Positions 26,293 to 33,921 of a stretch of DNA of 64,000 nucleotides are shown here, piece after piece; the stretch's first letter is position 1; each line of letters starts with the position of its first letter. The notes beneath the pieces were generated by a model. That model saw only the letters and a program-made list of their open reading frames with translations. It did not search any database and had not been told where the DNA came from. The translations under genes were made by a program, and so were the position numbers. This stretch comes from Stenotrophomonas sp. SAU14A_NAIMI4_8. GTDB lineage: Bacteria; Pseudomonadota; Gammaproteobacteria; Xanthomonadales; Xanthomonadaceae. Location: contig NZ_CP025999.1 of assembly GCF_003086695.1 (NCBI RefSeq), positions 62,001-126,000 of the forward strand. The letters are read 5' to 3'.

Positions 26293-26298
26293 TAGAAT
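26293..26298 (+). promoter_or_regulatory. -10 element (TAGAAT) immediately before the mutM start
   Basis: TAGAAT ends six bases before the mutM ATG at 26305, which puts the expected transcription start at or next to the A of the start codon. There is no Shine-Dalgarno sequence between them. A leaderless transcript is predicted. No convincing -35 is visible. Confidence 0.45.
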
Positions 26299-26304
26299 CA
26301 GCCC

Positions 26305-27117
26305 ATGCCTGAACTGCCCGAAGTCGAAACCACCCGCCGTGGCCTGGCGCCGCATCTGGAAGGTCGCCGCGTGCACGGGGTGATCCTGCGCCGCGCCGAC
26401 CTGCGCTGGCCCATCCCGCCGGACGTGGCCGAGCAGTTGCCGGGGCAGCGCATCGACAGCGTACGCCGCCGTGCCAAGTACCTGCTGCTGGATACCGCCG
26501 TGGGCAGCGCCGTACTGCACCTGGGCATGTCCGGCAGCCTGCGCGTGCTGCCCGGCGACACGCCGCTGCGCACGCACGACCACGTCGATATCAGCCTGGA
26601 CAATGGCCGCCTGCTGCGCTTCAACGACCCGCGCCGCTTCGGCAGCCTGCTGTGGCAGCCGGCCGGTGAAGTGCATCCGCTGCTGCAGGGCCTGGGCCCG
26701 GAGCCCCTGGACGAGATCTTCGACGGCGACTATCTGTTCGAACGCAGCCGCGGCCGCAGCGCGCCGGTGAAGACCTTCCTGATGGACCAGGCGGTGGTGG
26801 TGGGGGTGGGCAACATCTACGCCGCCGAAAGCCTGTTCAAGGCCGGCATCAGCCCATTGCGCGAGGCCGGCAAGGTCTCCCGCGCGCGCTACCAGCGGCT
26901 GGCGCGCGAAGTGAAGGACACGCTGGGCTATGCGATCACCCGCGGCGGCACCACCCTGCGCGATTTCATCAGCCCCGACGGCGCTCCCGGTTACTTCGAG
27001 CAGGAACTGCTGGTGTACGGCCGCGATGGCCTGCCGTGCCCACAATGCGGGCGCCCGTTGAAGCACGCCATGATCGGCCAGCGCGCCAGCGTCTGGTGCA
27101 GCCGCTGCCAGCGCTGA
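26305..27117 (+). CDS. mutM: Formamidopyrimidine-DNA glycosylase (Fpg/MutM)
   Basis: A 270-residue DNA repair enzyme that removes 8-oxoguanine and formamidopyrimidines and nicks the abasic site (EC 3.2.2.23, 4.2.99.18). The N-terminus [14 protein letters not shown] supplies the catalytic Pro2 and Glu3. [10 protein letters not shown], the KYLLLD strand with the conserved Lys, and [10 protein letters not shown] follow. The C-terminal zinc finger is complete: [14 protein letters not shown] with CSRCQR. Length is typical. The start needs no Shine-Dalgarno sequence if the -10 at 26293 is used. Confidence 0.97.
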   Translation: MPELPEVETTRRGLAPHLEGRRVHGVILRRADLRWPIPPDVAEQLPGQRIDSVRRRAKYLLLDTAVGSAVLHLGMSGSLRVLPGDTPLRTHDHVDISLDNGRLLRFNDPRRFGSLLWQPAGEVHPLLQGLGPEPLDEIFDGDYLFERSRGRSAPVKTFLMDQAVVVGVGNIYAAESLFKAGISPLREAGKVSRARYQRLAREVKDTLGYAITRGGTTLRDFISPDGAPGYFEQELLVYGRDGLPCPQCGRPLKHAMIGQRASVWCSRCQR

Positions 27118-27184
27118 ACGTCTTCATGCGCTGCACACCGGCAGCGTTATAGTCCAGCCAACATCCGGCGGGGGAACGTTGGCG

Positions 27185-27751
27185 ATGGATGAGGGACCGG
27201 ACATCACCGTATGGCTGGACGCTGCGCGCGGCGGTGATCGCACCGCGCTGGACCGCGTGCTGACCACGCTCTACCAGGAACTGCACACCATGGCCCGGCG
27301 CCAGCTGGCCGGCCAGCAGGGGCGCACCCTGGATGCCACGTCACTGGTGCACGAGTCGTATCTGAAACTGCTGGGCAGCCGCGGCGCCGCCCGCTTCGAA
27401 GATCGCGCGCACTTCTTCGCCTACGCGGCATCGGCCATGCGCAGCGTGGTGGTGGACTACGCGCGCAACCGCCTGGCCCGCAAGCGCGGTGGCGACCTGA
27501 AACGGGTGGCCGAGATTCCCGAGAACAGCAGCAGTGGCGTGCGCCTGGACGAAGACCTGCTGGCCCTGGACGTGGCCCTGGAACGCCTGCAGGCGGTGGA
27601 CGCGCACCTGGGCCGGGTGGTGGAACTGCGTTACTTCGCCGGCCTGTCCGAACAGGAGATTGCCGAACTGAGCCAGCGTTCCGAACGCAGCATCCGCCGC
27701 GACTGGCAGAAGGCGCGCCTGTTCCTGCTGGCCGCCATGCGCGAAGACTGA
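27185..27751 (+). CDS. ECF-family RNA polymerase sigma factor (TIGR02999 / ECF43-like), partner of the adjacent kinase
   Basis: A 188-residue sigma factor. Region 2 covers about residues 10-90 (ALDRVLTTLYQELHTMARRQ, TLDATSLVHESYLKLL, then FFAYAASAMRSVVVDYARNR). Region 4 covers 125-185 with VVELRYFAGLSEQEIAELSQ and RSERSIRRDWQKAR. The DATSLVHE pattern is typical of the ECF group that sits next to a Ser/Thr kinase instead of an anti-sigma factor. In that group, phosphorylation of region 2 activates the sigma factor. The kinase gene follows 22 bases downstream. GGGGAA eight bases before the ATG at 27185 supports this start over a TTG at 27179. Confidence 0.88.
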   Translation: MDEGPDITVWLDAARGGDRTALDRVLTTLYQELHTMARRQLAGQQGRTLDATSLVHESYLKLLGSRGAARFEDRAHFFAYAASAMRSVVVDYARNRLARKRGGDLKRVAEIPENSSSGVRLDEDLLALDVALERLQAVDAHLGRVVELRYFAGLSEQEIAELSQRSERSIRRDWQKARLFLLAAMRED

Positions 27752-27773
27752 GCACCGCGACGCGGCCCGGCCG

Positions 27774-30239
27774 ATGGACAGCGCACGCTGGCAGGAACTT
27801 TCATCCTGGCTGGACCAGTTGCTGGAACTGGGCCCGGAGGCGCGGCAGCGGCGCCTGCAGCGCCTGACCGAACATGACCCGGCGCTGGGCCATGAACTGC
27901 AGCGGCTGCTGCAGCAGGAACCGGACAGCCAGGATTTCATGGCCCAGCCGCTGTGGACCGCGCCGCCACCGGGCCGCGCCGGCAGCGAGGTGGGGCCGTA
28001 CCGGCTGTTGCGCCCGCTGGGCGAAGGCGGCATGGGCGAGGTCTGGCTGGCCGAGCGCTGCGATGGCCTGTACCAGCGCCAGGTGGCGCTGAAGCTGCTG
28101 CGCAGCGGCGTGGCCGATCCCGGCCTGCGCCAGCGCTTCGGCCGCGAGCGACAGATCCTGGCCCGGTTGCAGCACCCGCACCTGGCGCAGCTGCTGGATG
28201 CCGGCGTGGATCTGCACGGACAGCCCTACCTGGCGCTGGACTACGTGGAAGGCGAGCCGATCAGCGATTACTGCCGCAGGGTGCAGCCGCCGCTGGAAGC
28301 CCGCCTGCAGTTGATGCTGCAGGTCTGCGCGGTGGTCAGCCATGCCCACGCCAACCTGGTGGTGCACCGCGACCTGAAACCGTCCAACATCCTGGTGCGT
28401 GACGATGGCACGGTGAAGCTGCTGGATTTCGGCATTGCCAAACTGCTGGACCACGACGACACCAGCAGCCCGCACCCGGCCACCGAGATCCGTGCGTTCA
28501 CCCTGCACTACGCGGCCCCGGAGCAGGTGCGCGGTGAACTGGTCACGACGCTCACCGACGTCTATTCGCTGGGCGTGGTGCTGTTCGAAGTGGTGACCGG
28601 ACACAAGCCCTACCGCCTGCGCCGGCACAGTGATGCCGAATGGGAACGTTCGATCCTGGACGTGCAGGCGCCACGCGCGTCGGTGCTGCTGCAGCGGCTG
28701 GCCGACCAGCCCGGCGCGCCGCGTCGCGCGCTGCAGCGGCAGGCCCGGCGCCTGCGCGGCGATCTGGATGTCGTGCTGGAAAAAGCGCTGCAGAAAGACC
28801 CCGACCAGCGCTATGCCTCGGCCGAGGCGATGGCCGGTGACCTGCGGCGCTTCCTGCAGGGGCAGCCCATCCAGGCCCGTCCGCCCGGCGTGGGCTACCG
28901 CGTGCGCAAGTACGTGGGCCGGCACCGGTGGGGCGTGGCGCTGGCGTCGGTGGCCGTGCTGGGCTTGCTGGGCACCACATCGACGGCGTTGTGGCAGGCG
29001 CGGCAGGCGCGGCTGGAAATGGCCCGCGCGCAGGCCATGCAGGATTTCACCGTGGGCCTGTTCGACAAGGCGGCCAGCCAGCGCCACGGGCACTTCGACG
29101 TGCCGCAGCTGCTGGCTGCCGGGCAACAGCGTGGCGAAGCCGAGCTGGCCGACCAGCCGCTGGCCCTGGCCGAGCTGGAGGGCGTGATCGGGCGACTGCG
29201 GATCGGTCTGGGCGACTACCAGTTGGCCCTGCAGACACTGGACCGGCAGCGCCAGCTGCTGCAGCGGGTGGACGATGTGCCGCCTGCGTTGCAGCTGGAG
29301 GCGGTGACCCAGCGCGGGCGCGCGCTGCGCATGCTGGGCCGCGACCGCGAATGCCTGGCCCATCTGCAGCCGCTGCAGTCCCTGGCCGCCACCGAAGCCA
29401 GCGCCCTGCCGGCGTCGGTGGCTGAATTCCACAGCCAGCTGGGCCGCTGCCAGGCCGAACTGGGCGATGCCGAGGCGGCACGGCGATCCTTCACCCAGGC
29501 CCTGGCACTGCGCCACCAGGGCATCGGCGAGCGCTTCGGGCGTGCCGAATCGCTGGCCGACCTGGCCGGTCTGGACGCCGCCGCGGGGGACCTGCCGGCG
29601 GCGCTGGCCGGCTACCGCCAGGCCTTGGCGCTGCTGCAGCAGCCCAGCGATGCCAGCAGCCCGCAGGTGATCACCCTGCACCGCCAGCTGGGCGATGTGC
29701 TGGCGCGGCAGGGACAGACGGCTGCCGCTGCCACCGAGCTTGAACTTGCCTGGACAGCCGCCCAGGAGGCCTGGGGCCCGCGCCACCCGGAGGCGCTGGT
29801 GGTGCGCCGGGCGCGCGCGCTGCTGGCGCTGCAGCGGGGCGAACTGGCGCTGGCCGGCGAGGAGCTGCGGACCGTGCAGGCGCAGCTGCTGACCGCGCTG
29901 GGGCCGAGCCATCGCGAGATCGGCCACGGTGAATTCGCCCTGGGCCAGTGGGCCAGCGCCAGTGGCGATGCGGCTACCGCGGCGGGCCACTACGCGCGCG
30001 CGGCCACGCTGTGGCGACAGCCCGACCACACCGCGTTGCTGCCACAGGCGCTGCTGGCGCAGGGGCAGGCGCTGCAGCAGGCCGGCCAGCCCGCGCAGGC
30101 ACGCGAGGTGTTGGCTGAAGCGCGGCAGCTGCTGCTGGCCCAGCGCGGCCCGCAGGCGCCGGGCCTGCGCGGGCTGGAGGCCCGCATCGCCGCGCTGGCG
30201 CAGACTGAACCGCAGCCGGCCACCTCCGCTGCCCGTTAA
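27774..30239 (+). CDS. Membrane Ser/Thr protein kinase with C-terminal TPR-type sensor domain
   Basis: An 821-residue PknB-type kinase. The kinase domain spans about residues 75-350: Gly-rich loop LGEGGMGEVW, VALKLL with the ATP Lys, HRDLKPSN catalytic loop, DFGIAKLL and APEQ. One transmembrane helix is near residue 395 (WGVALASVAVLGLLGTTSTA). The remaining 400 residues are TPR-like helical repeats (for example LGDAEAARRSFTQALALRHQ, LAGYRQALALLQQ, AAGHYARAATLWRQ) and would lie in the periplasm. Residues 1-60 are a small helical domain shared by this kinase group. With the upstream ECF gene it forms a sigma factor/kinase pair like those described in Vibrio and Xanthomonas. The target regulon cannot be seen here. 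Confidence 0.9.
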   Translation: MDSARWQELSSWLDQLLELGPEARQRRLQRLTEHDPALGHELQRLLQQEPDSQDFMAQPLWTAPPPGRAGSEVGPYRLLRPLGEGGMGEVWLAERCDGLYQRQVALKLLRSGVADPGLRQRFGRERQILARLQHPHLAQLLDAGVDLHGQPYLALDYVEGEPISDYCRRVQPPLEARLQLMLQVCAVVSHAHANLVVHRDLKPSNILVRDDGTVKLLDFGIAKLLDHDDTSSPHPATEIRAFTLHYAAPEQVRGELVTTLTDVYSLGVVLFEVVTGHKPYRLRRHSDAEWERSILDVQAPRASVLLQRLADQPGAPRRALQRQARRLRGDLDVVLEKALQKDPDQRYASAEAMAGDLRRFLQGQPIQARPPGVGYRVRKYVGRHRWGVALASVAVLGLLGTTSTALWQARQARLEMARAQAMQDFTVGLFDKAASQRHGHFDVPQLLAAGQQRGEAELADQPLALAELEGVIGRLRIGLGDYQLALQTLDRQRQLLQRVDDVPPALQLEAVTQRGRALRMLGRDRECLAHLQPLQSLAATEASALPASVAEFHSQLGRCQAELGDAEAARRSFTQALALRHQGIGERFGRAESLADLAGLDAAAGDLPAALAGYRQALALLQQPSDASSPQVITLHRQLGDVLARQGQTAAAATELELAWTAAQEAWGPRHPEALVVRRARALLALQRGELALAGEELRTVQAQLLTALGPSHREIGHGEFALGQWASASGDAATAAGHYARAATLWRQPDHTALLPQALLAQGQALQQAGQPAQAREVLAEARQLLLAQRGPQAPGLRGLEARIAALAQTEPQPATSAAR

Positions 30240-30287
30240 CGTTTGTCTGCCTATGATGGCCGACCTTTCCCTTGCTCCCGCGCCTGC

Positions 30288-31892
30288 ATGCAACGTCGCG
30301 ATTTCCTCCGCAATGCCTCCCTTGCCCTGGCTGCGTTTGGCCTGCCTGCCCTGCCTGCCTGCGCGGCCGGCAAGAGCGGCCAGCTGGGCCTGCGTCGCCT
30401 GGGCCAGCCGCAGCCGTTCGATTTCGCCACCCTGAAGGGCCAGGCCCGTGCCCTGGCCCAGGCCCCCTACAAGAGCCACAAGCGCGTGCTGCCGGGCCGG
30501 CTGGAAGGGCTGGACTGGGACCAGTACCAGTCGATCGGCTACCGCCAGGACCACGCGCTGTGGGCCGACCAGCCGGGCCGGTTCCAGGCCAAGTTCTTCC
30601 ACCTGGGCCTGTACTTCCATTCGCCGGTGCGCATGTTCGACGTGGTCGATGGCAAGGCACAGGAACTGGCCTACGACGGCGCGGCGTTCAACTACGGCAA
30701 GAGCGGCATCAAGAACGGTGAACTGCCCGCCGACCTGGGCTTTGCCGGCTTCCGCCTGAACACCCGCACCGACACCGACCGCGATTTCGCCGCCTTCCTC
30801 GGCGCCAGCTACTTCCGCGCCGTCGGCAAGGAAGGCCAGTACGGGCAGTCCGCGCGTGGCCTGGCCATCGACACCGGCATGGGCAAGCCGGAAGAGTTCC
30901 CCGATTTCATCGCCTACTACCTGGAACAGCCGGCAGCCGATTCCAACACCCTGGTGGTGTATGGCCTGCTGGATTCGCCCAGCGTGACCGGCGCCTACCG
31001 CTTTGCCATCACCAATGGCGACGTGCTGCTGATGGACATCGACAGCGCCCTGTACCCGCGCAAGGCGATCGAGCGGCTGGGCATCGCGCCCTGCACCAGC
31101 ATGTACCAGGTGGGCGAGAACGACCGCCGCATGGGCTGGGACTGGCGCCCGGAAATCCACGATACCGACGGCCTGTCACTGTGGACCGGGTCGGGCGAAT
31201 GGATCTGGCGGCCGCTGCTGAACCCGCGCAACCTGCGCTTCAACATGTTCGTGGACCGCAACCCGCGCGGCTTCGGCCTGCTGCAGCGCGACCGCAACTT
31301 CGACCATTACCAGGACGACGGCGTGTTCTACGAGAAGCGCCCGTGCCTGTGGGTGGAGCCGAAGGGCGAATGGGGCGAAGGCTCGGTGCAGCTGGTGGAA
31401 ATTCCCACCGTGGATGAAACCTTCGACAACATCGTCGCGTTCTGGAACCCGAAGGAAAAGCCGCAGGCCGGGCAGGAACTGCTGATCGGCTACCGCCTGT
31501 ACTGGGGCGCCGAACCGCCGGCGCGCCCGCCGCTGGCGCACTGCGTGGCCAGCCGTACCGGCCTGGGCGGCATCATCGGCAAGAAGCGCGAGTACTTCAG
31601 CTGGCGCTTCGCGGTGGATTTCGAAGGCGGCGAACTGGCCGGGCTGATCGACAAGGCCGACGTGGAAGCGGTGGTGGAAACCAGTCGTGGCCGGGTCGAG
31701 ATCGTTTCGGCGCGCCCGCTGCGCGAGATCAAGGGGTATCGGGCGATGTTCGACCTGGTGCCGCCGGAGGGCAGCAGCGAGCAGATCGACATCCGCCTGT
31801 ACCTGCGCAGCGGCGGCAAGACCCTCACCGAGACCTGGCTGTACCAGTACACCCCGCCGCCGGCCGGCGCGCCCGAGCGCACGCTGTATTGA
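30288..31892 (+). CDS. opgD: Periplasmic glucan biosynthesis protein OpgD/MdoD
   Basis: A 534-residue periplasmic protein for osmoregulated glucan synthesis, shaping the beta-glucan backbone. The N-terminus MQRRDFLRNASLALAAFGLP is a twin-arginine signal, as in OpgD and not OpgG. The MdoG fold follows: DFATLKGQARALAQAPYK, then QYQSIGYRQDHALW, SSFFRAV-like LGASYFRAVGKEGQYG, and a C-terminal Ig-like domain ending LTETWLYQYTPP. The ATG at 30288 opens the Tat motif. It follows the kinase gene by 48 bases, but a TATGAT at 30252 may give it its own promoter. No opgH is adjacent. Confidence 0.93.
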   Translation: MQRRDFLRNASLALAAFGLPALPACAAGKSGQLGLRRLGQPQPFDFATLKGQARALAQAPYKSHKRVLPGRLEGLDWDQYQSIGYRQDHALWADQPGRFQAKFFHLGLYFHSPVRMFDVVDGKAQELAYDGAAFNYGKSGIKNGELPADLGFAGFRLNTRTDTDRDFAAFLGASYFRAVGKEGQYGQSARGLAIDTGMGKPEEFPDFIAYYLEQPAADSNTLVVYGLLDSPSVTGAYRFAITNGDVLLMDIDSALYPRKAIERLGIAPCTSMYQVGENDRRMGWDWRPEIHDTDGLSLWTGSGEWIWRPLLNPRNLRFNMFVDRNPRGFGLLQRDRNFDHYQDDGVFYEKRPCLWVEPKGEWGEGSVQLVEIPTVDETFDNIVAFWNPKEKPQAGQELLIGYRLYWGAEPPARPPLAHCVASRTGLGGIIGKKREYFSWRFAVDFEGGELAGLIDKADVEAVVETSRGRVEIVSARPLREIKGYRAMFDLVPPEGSSEQIDIRLYLRSGGKTLTETWLYQYTPPPAGAPERTLY

Positions 31893-32403
31893 ATTGGGGT
31901 TGGTCTGCAGGGCTTGCAGCCCTGCACCTGCCGAAGCAACGTCAAAGGCCTGCATTCAGTGGGATGGCGGGGTGGGTCCGGTGCCGGGGGACGCCGCAAG
32001 TACGTCCCTGTAGGCTTGGCCGCGGCATCCATGCCGCGGACACCCCCGCCACCGGACCCACCCCGCCTTCGACAGTTGTCCGCGATCTGTCGGAACGGCA
32101 CCGGGGTCGGATCCCGTTGCTGCGCAACGGGCTCTGACCCCAGATTCATATCGATATCTGACAGATTTCATCCACGCATGGCGTGGATCTACTGGCCGCC
32201 GGCCAACTGTCTAAGGCGGGGCGGTGTCGGAATGCGGGGTGTCAGCCGCATGGATGCGGCTGCCAAGCCTACACGGACGTACTTGCGGCGTCCCCGCACT
32301 CCGACACCGCCCCGCCAACCCACGGAATGCCGCTTTGGCTTTGGCCGTTGCTGTTGCTCCAAAGCAGGTGCAGGGCTGCAAGCCCTGCAAAACCCCCCAC
32401 CCC
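31893..32403. repeat. 511-base intergenic region holding two inverted copies of a ~180-base repeat
   Basis: No gene is seen between the convergent opgD and tdk. The left copy (31906-32078) begins with TGCAGGGCTTGCAGCCCTGC and ends ...CCGCCTTCGACAGTTG. The right copy (32204-32389) is its reverse complement with scattered differences, beginning CAACTGTCTAAGGCGG and ending in GCAAGCCCTGCA. Both contain GGACGCCGCAAGTACGTCC and TGTAGGCTTGGC blocks and a central short palindrome (GCGGCATCCATGCCGC in the left copy). The 125 bases between them hold the GGGGTC hairpin at 32103-32141. The whole region is therefore a giant cruciform-capable inverted repeat. Confidence 0.75.
32103..32141. repeat. GGGGTC...GACCCC hairpin repeat in the centre of the large inverted repeat
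   Basis: GGGGTCGGATCCCGTTGC and GCAACGGGCTCTGACCCC form a 39-base palindrome of the family also seen at 7885, 19628, 35902 and 35956. It sits between the two long repeat copies. Convergent genes on both sides suggest a transcript-end function. Confidence 0.75.
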
Positions 32404-33024
32404 TTACAACGGCAGCGGGGCCTGCATCGGCTCGATCCGCCCTTCGCCCCGGGTGATCTTCTTGAACTCGGCGCGGCTGACCGACACGTAGCGGTCGTTG
32501 CCGCCGATCTCCACCTGAGGGCCGTCCTGCACCGCATGGCCATGTTCGTCCACGCGCACGGTCATCGTGGCCTTCTTGCCACTGTGGCAGATCGTCTTGA
32601 TCTCCTGCATCTCGTCGGCCCAGGCCAGCAGGTACTGGCTGCCCTCGAACAGCTCGCCGCGGAAATCGGTGCGCAGGCCGTAGCACAGCACCGGAATGCG
32701 CAGCTGGTCCACCACCTCGCTGAGCTGCCAGACCTGGGCGCGGCTGAGGAACTGCGCTTCGTCCACCAGCACACATCCCAAGGGGCCGTTGGCCGCCAGG
32801 TCCTGTTGCACCCACTGCTGCAGGTCGGTATCGCGTTCGAAGGCCATGCCGTCGGCACGAAGGCCGATGCGCGAGGCCACCACGCCGGCGCCGGCGCGGT
32901 CGTCCAGGCGCGGGGTCAGGATCGCCACCCGCATGCCGCGCTCACGGTAGTTGTGCGCGCTCTGCAGCAGGGTGGTGGTCTTACCGGCGTTCATCGCCGA
33001 ATAATAGAAATAGAGCTTGGCCAT
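32404..33024 (-). CDS. tdk: Thymidine kinase (type II)
   Basis: A 206-residue salvage enzyme (EC 2.7.1.21) that phosphorylates thymidine. The P-loop is [12 protein letters not shown], Walker B is VLVDEAQFL with the catalytic Glu, and the lasso loop is [12 protein letters not shown]. Type II kinases usually hold a structural zinc with four ligands. Here the first pair is [10 protein letters not shown], with a single Cys, and the second pair around YVSVSRAEF lacks Cys and His, so the zinc site appears lost. The -10-like TAGAAT (minus strand, 33031-33036) ends six bases before the ATG, which predicts a leaderless message. Confidence 0.95.
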   Translation of the reverse strand: MAKLYFYYSAMNAGKTTTLLQSAHNYRERGMRVAILTPRLDDRAGAGVVASRIGLRADGMAFERDTDLQQWVQQDLAANGPLGCVLVDEAQFLSRAQVWQLSEVVDQLRIPVLCYGLRTDFRGELFEGSQYLLAWADEMQEIKTICHSGKKATMTVRVDEHGHAVQDGPQVEIGGNDRYVSVSRAEFKKITRGEGRIEPMQAPLPL

Positions 33025-33074
33025 CGGCCTATTCTACGGCCACGTGCCCGGCCGCCGGGGCGGCCGGGAAAGAC

Positions 33075-33812
33075 TCAGCGCGGCGCCGGCAGCGCCTGTT
33101 CGCGCCCGATGTCCACGCGCGGCGACAGACTGCGCTCCAGTTCAGCGTCCTGCGCCTGCCAGTAGTGGGTGGGCGACCAATGGGCCTGCGCGTAGTAGCG
33201 GCTGCCTTCGACGCTGCTGCTGCAGGTGTCATTGATGATCCGGGTCTGGTCCACGGCATGGTCGCCGCGCATGCACACGCCCATGGTGCCGACGTAGCCG
33301 ACATGGCTGCCGGTGGCTTGTACGCGGCTGGCGCGCATCTGCCGCTCCTGGCGCGGCTGGGCCACGGCGTCGGCATAGCGCGCATGCAGGGGGTGGCCGA
33401 CCTGGCGGGCGCGTTCACGTTCGCTAGCGCTCAACTGAGACCAGTACAGCTCGCGCTTGGCCAGGGCACGCTGCCCCCCGCGTTCAGCGGCCAGGTCCAT
33501 CCAGGCATAGGCCCGCGGGCGATCCACGGCCACCCCGTGGCCGGACCAGTAGAGCTCGGCCAGCATCGCCTGGGAGGGCTTGTCGCCATACCAGGCGGCC
33601 CGCTGGAACCAGTGGGTGGCCTGGTCTGCCCGGTCCTGCTTCAACGCCTGCAGGCCTTTCTGGCGCAGGCGCAGATCCGGATGGCTGTCCAGGAACGCCT
33701 TGGACTGGGTGACCTGGGCGTCCTGCTCGGGCGGTTGGGCCGCAGCGGCCATGCCCGGCAGCACCAGGGTGGCCAACAGGGTGCACAGCAGACGTACGCG
33801 AACTACGTTCAT
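33075..33812 (-). CDS. Exported Sel1-repeat protein
   Basis: A 245-residue protein with signal peptide MNVVRVRLLCTLLATLVLPG then MAAAAQ. Residues about 50-115 contain Sel1-like helical repeats: ATHWFQRAAWYGDKPSQAML, then ELYWSGHGVAVDRPRAYAWM and DLAAERG. Sel1 repeats mediate protein contacts. The C-terminal 120 residues are not recognised and include CMRGDH and NDTCSSS, a possible disulfide pair. The role is unknown. It lies between tdk and the divergent rep gene. Confidence 0.75.
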   Translation of the reverse strand: MNVVRVRLLCTLLATLVLPGMAAAAQPPEQDAQVTQSKAFLDSHPDLRLRQKGLQALKQDRADQATHWFQRAAWYGDKPSQAMLAELYWSGHGVAVDRPRAYAWMDLAAERGGQRALAKRELYWSQLSASERERARQVGHPLHARYADAVAQPRQERQMRASRVQATGSHVGYVGTMGVCMRGDHAVDQTRIINDTCSSSVEGSRYYAQAHWSPTHYWQAQDAELERSLSPRVDIGREQALPAPR

Positions 33813-33906
33813 GACATCATTCCTTCGATGGCTGTGCCCTAGCTATAGCACCCCCGCCGGGGCCACGGCAAACCGCGGCTGGGCTGTGGACGGCCCGGGC
33901 TGCCGG

Positions 33907-33912
33907 TACAAT
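33907..33912 (+). promoter_or_regulatory. -10 element (TACAAT) just before the rep start
   Basis: TACAAT ends nine bases before the ATG at 33922, so transcription should begin within a few bases of the start codon. There is no Shine-Dalgarno sequence in the gap. A leaderless or near-leaderless rep message is predicted. Confidence 0.4.
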
Positions 33913-33921
33913 CTGCAACCC

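Noticed and set aside
27801..31160. A 1119-codon open frame on the minus strand
   Set aside because: It is antisense to the kinase and opgD genes and shows low-complexity composition without motifs.
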